NCBI GenBank assembly: GCA_013329865.1
Contig: DUJJ01000069.1
Location: 1-6,302, forward strand
Source of the DNA: Candidatus Poseidoniaceae archaeon
GTDB taxonomy: Archaea > Thermoplasmatota > Poseidoniia > Poseidoniales > Poseidoniaceae
Reading direction: 5' to 3'
Length of the DNA: 6,302 nt
Part shown: positions 4,187 to 6,302 of the stretch, piece after piece
Numbering within the stretch: the stretch's first letter is position 1
Layout of the letters: each line of letters opens with the position of its first letter
Made by a program: the position numbers and the translations under genes
The notes under the pieces: model-generated
Told to the model about the DNA's origin: nothing
The model's database searches: none
The model's input: the letters and a program-made list of their open reading frames with translations, nothing else

Positions 4187-5956
4187 TCACATCTGCTCCA
4201 AGGGGGTTATTCCTAGTCCAATCATACCGGACTTGAGTAATTTTGACGCGATTTCCGAGATGGCGAAGAAAGTATGATTCACTACACCATCTTTAATCAC
4301 CTTACAATCACGATAAAAGCCGTTATAGTAATTGGCTAAATTAAGCAATTGATTAGCAAATAGGTTTGGTCTGCTTTGTTCTACCGCCCGAGCAAGTATA
4401 TCATTATGGCAGGCAATTATTCTCAGCAATTCATACATGCTTTCGGGAATCTCTGAGAGATTGAGGTCATTATTTTGGGCAACATTTACACCTAAATCGT
4501 GACATTTTTTGGCTATAGAACGGGTTCTTGTATGGCTATACATGATAAATGGTGCAGAGTCGGAATCAAATGATAAAGCCTCCTCCCAGCGGAAGGTAAA
4601 GCCTTTGTCCGGACTCACTTTGATTATGTTAAACCGTACCGCTGAGGTGCCTACTGCCTCGGCAATTTCATCAATTTGTTCTGTGTTATAGTCGGAACGG
4701 ATCTCCCTCACGACTTGAGCGGCATGGGCTTTTGCCTCTTCAAGTAAGTCGTCCATGAAAACAACATTACCCTTTCTAGTAGACATTTTACCTTCTGGCA
4801 ATTTGATAAACGAATAGAACAATACCTCGGGGGTTGAGTAGCCTAATTCGGTGAGTGTTAGAGATACTTGTTTTGACTGTAGTTTGTGATCTTCACCAAG
4901 GATGTTAATCAGATTTTCACACTGCTTAAATTTCCAAATATGGTAGGCAATATCACGAGTTGCGTATAGTGAACTACCATCTCCCCGACGGAAGTAAAAT
5001 TCGGTTTTACCTTTCAAACCTCTCGCTCCGAGGTCGAGGTATTCTGCGCCGTTGTCGGCAATACCATGAATTTCTAAATTACTCAATTGCCGCATTACTT
5101 TGGCCACATCACCATTGGTGACGAATAAAGATTCCCTAGTAAACTCATCAAAGGTGATGCCGAGCCGGCCAAGGGTCTGAAGCATACCATCAAGCACCGG
5201 CTGATACGCATTCTCAAATGATGTTAGCACATTATCATCACCATTTTCACTGGCATGAACCATGGCGGCAATTTCCCTTTCTATGTCATTTTTGATCTCA
5301 TCATCATTACGGAGGACTTGCGCCGCTTGATACCACCTAACTCTTTCATGGTCGGCCTTATCTTTCCATGACTCATTCAACGGTTCTCGGTCGGCAAGTA
5401 TCTCTTCGACTCTATCGGTAGACAGGTTTGCTAAAGCCCATGCCAACACGGCGACTTGTTTCCCCATGTCGTCAACATAATACTCTGCACGCACCTCATT
5501 ACCATGCAGCCTATGTAGGCGGACCAGAGTATCGCCTAAAATGGCATTTCTAGCCCTGCCAACATGGAACGGACCGTTTGGATTAGCCGATGTATGTTCG
5601 ATTAATACCGACCTTTTACCAGAGGGGTATTTTCCTGTGGCATCACCAACTCTTATCTGGCCGGACAAAATAAATTTGGCGAGCCATGTTGAAGAAATTT
5701 TGAAATTGAGATATCCAGATGTTGAGTTAATTTCTGATATTACTTCTGTTGTTTTAATTATCGATTGTAGTTTCTCAGCTATCAGGTTTGGTGCCATCCC
5801 CAACTGCTTGGCAAAGGCAAAACAGGGTAGTGATAAATCACCCATTGTTCTCTCTCTAGAAGGCGCAATCATGGCTTTCCAGTGGTCTCCGTTGACACCT
5901 AATTCTGTTAGTGCAGGAGCCAAAATCTGCTCGACATACGATCTGAGAATTTCCAT
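4187..5956 (-). CDS. argS: Arginyl-tRNA synthetase
   Basis: This cytoplasmic class I synthetase charges tRNA-Arg; the family needs the tRNA present to activate arginine. At 589 residues it is full length. Residues 1-100 are the N-terminal ArgRS additional domain, which binds the tRNA elbow, with the typical MGDLSLPCFAFAK at 38-50. The catalytic domain has the HIGH-type motif HVGR at 131-134 within SANPNGPFHVGRARN, the YYVDDMGKQ segment at 159-167, and the KMSK-type loop KMSTRKG at 390-396. The C-terminal helical anticodon domain of the DALR type includes YYNGFYRDCKV (543-553) and ends GLGITPLEQM, matching the usual family terminus. The ATG at 5956 follows GTGAT by three bases and lies four bases past the prf1 stop, so the two are likely one transcript. 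It ends stop to stop with nog1. Confidence 0.97.
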   Translation of the reverse strand: MEILRSYVEQILAPALTELGVNGDHWKAMIAPSRERTMGDLSLPCFAFAKQLGMAPNLIAEKLQSIIKTTEVISEINSTSGYLNFKISSTWLAKFILSGQIRVGDATGKYPSGKRSVLIEHTSANPNGPFHVGRARNAILGDTLVRLHRLHGNEVRAEYYVDDMGKQVAVLAWALANLSTDRVEEILADREPLNESWKDKADHERVRWYQAAQVLRNDDEIKNDIEREIAAMVHASENGDDNVLTSFENAYQPVLDGMLQTLGRLGITFDEFTRESLFVTNGDVAKVMRQLSNLEIHGIADNGAEYLDLGARGLKGKTEFYFRRGDGSSLYATRDIAYHIWKFKQCENLINILGEDHKLQSKQVSLTLTELGYSTPEVLFYSFIKLPEGKMSTRKGNVVFMDDLLEEAKAHAAQVVREIRSDYNTEQIDEIAEAVGTSAVRFNIIKVSPDKGFTFRWEEALSFDSDSAPFIMYSHTRTRSIAKKCHDLGVNVAQNNDLNLSEIPESMYELLRIIACHNDILARAVEQSRPNLFANQLLNLANYYNGFYRDCKVIKDGVVNHTFFAISEIASKLLKSGMIGLGITPLEQM

Positions 5957-5959
5957 AAA

Positions 5960-5964
5960 ATCAC
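5960..5964 (-). promoter_or_regulatory. Ribosome binding site of argS, overlapping the prf1 stop
   Basis: On the minus strand GTGAT, then TTT, then ATG repeats the arrangement seen at lysS. The prf1 stop codon TGA lies entirely inside the site, so ribosomes finishing prf1 would cover it, which suggests translational coupling. Confidence 0.65.
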
Positions 5965-6302
5965 ATCACAGGATATCTCAAGATTGCGGCTAGGCCACCA
6001 AAACCTTCCATCAGTTGTGAACCCTCCTCAGTGTCGGTTGAAATAAATGAAAGTTCTGAATTTCCTTTGCCTGCTAAACCGCTTAACTCGTCGATTAATG
6101 ATATACTGCTTAACTCAGTAATTGCATCGTTTTTGGTGTCGCATTGCGAACAGTGCGGTAACTCTTGCGAACGGGTTAACGATATATTCCACTCGTGACC
6201 ACAAGAATCACATTTTAGATTGACCGAATTCTTACGCATCCCCTCAGAAATCAATAACGTGTCAACAGCACCCATATCCAAGGCTTTTTTGATCATCATC
6301 TC
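5961..6302 (-). CDS. prf1: Peptide chain release factor aRF1 (partial, C-terminal 113 residues)
   Basis: aRF1 reads all three stop codons and releases the finished peptide; archaea use this eRF1-like protein. The window holds only the C-terminal domain; the frame is open to the right edge, so the codon-reading N-domain and the GGQ-bearing middle domain are outside. Counting from the first Met seen here, GAVDTLLISEG (10-20) is the classic start of the eRF1 C-domain core. An inserted zinc finger follows with Cys 30, 33, 50 and 53 (CDSCGH and CSQC), present in many archaeal aRF1 proteins. FISTDTEEGSQL (85-96) and GFGGLAAILRY (99-109) complete the family match. It precedes argS with a four-base gap, and the argS ribosome binding site covers its TGA stop. 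Confidence 0.95.
   Translation of the reverse strand, partial: EMMIKKALDMGAVDTLLISEGMRKNSVNLKCDSCGHEWNISLTRSQELPHCSQCDTKNDAITELSSISLIDELSGLAGKGNSELSFISTDTEEGSQLMEGFGGLAAILRYPVM

Noticed and set aside
5541..5993. Plus-strand 150-codon frame opposite the argS 5' end
   Set aside because: It is a shadow of the highly conserved ArgRS N-terminal and HIGH regions, and it would also run into prf1.
1..6302. A mobile element, defence system or CRISPR array
   Set aside because: I saw no long terminal inverted repeats, transposase or nuclease motifs, or regularly spaced repeats; every base outside the two divergent spacers and the short intra-operon gaps falls in a housekeeping or metabolic gene.

Overview
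The window is a compact stretch of archaeal chromosome made of core housekeeping genes. The lineage call rests on the gene set: initiation factor aIF2 beta, archaeal-type release factor aRF1, NOG1 GTPase, class I lysyl-tRNA synthetase and a GfcR-type HTH/phosphoribosyltransferase protein. These fit a euryarchaeon in the broad sense. The moderately AT-rich sequence, the dense packing and the bacterial-style accessory genes (pterin dehydratase, nitroreductase) suggest a marine Thermoplasmatota-type genome such as Marine Group II or III, but that placement is inference. I see no mobile element, CRISPR array, rRNA or tRNA gene, and no gene-free stretch over about 115 bases.

Layout from left to right. 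Minus strand: gfcR (496-1080) is followed by lysS (1-486, C-terminus beyond the left edge). A 113-base divergent spacer separates gfcR from the aIF2 beta gene (1194-1604, plus). Minus strand again: an unrecognised small gene (2513-2959), a pterin-4a-carbinolamine dehydratase (2185-2508) and a nitroreductase (1601-2173) form a tight three-gene unit read toward aIF2 beta. A second divergent spacer of 114 bases leads to nog1 (3074-4186, plus). Minus strand: prf1/aRF1 (5961-6302, N-terminus beyond the right edge) is followed by argS (4187-5956).

Six of the nine genes act in protein synthesis: charging of tRNA with Lys and Arg, initiation, termination, and large-subunit maturation (nog1). The other three are gfcR and the two metabolic enzymes; the role of the small gene at 2513-2959 is unknown, though it may have an Sm-like barrel.

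Two structural features stand out. Both convergent gene pairs meet with no spacer: the stop codons overlap as TTAA at 1601-1604 and abut as TGATCA at 4184-4189. Several genes also share a ribosome binding site related to GGTGAT lying three bases before the start codon, twice overlapping the upstream stop codon. I do not see convincing evidence of a wholly new biological system; the best lead is the small unrecognised gene and its operon with the pterin and flavin enzymes.
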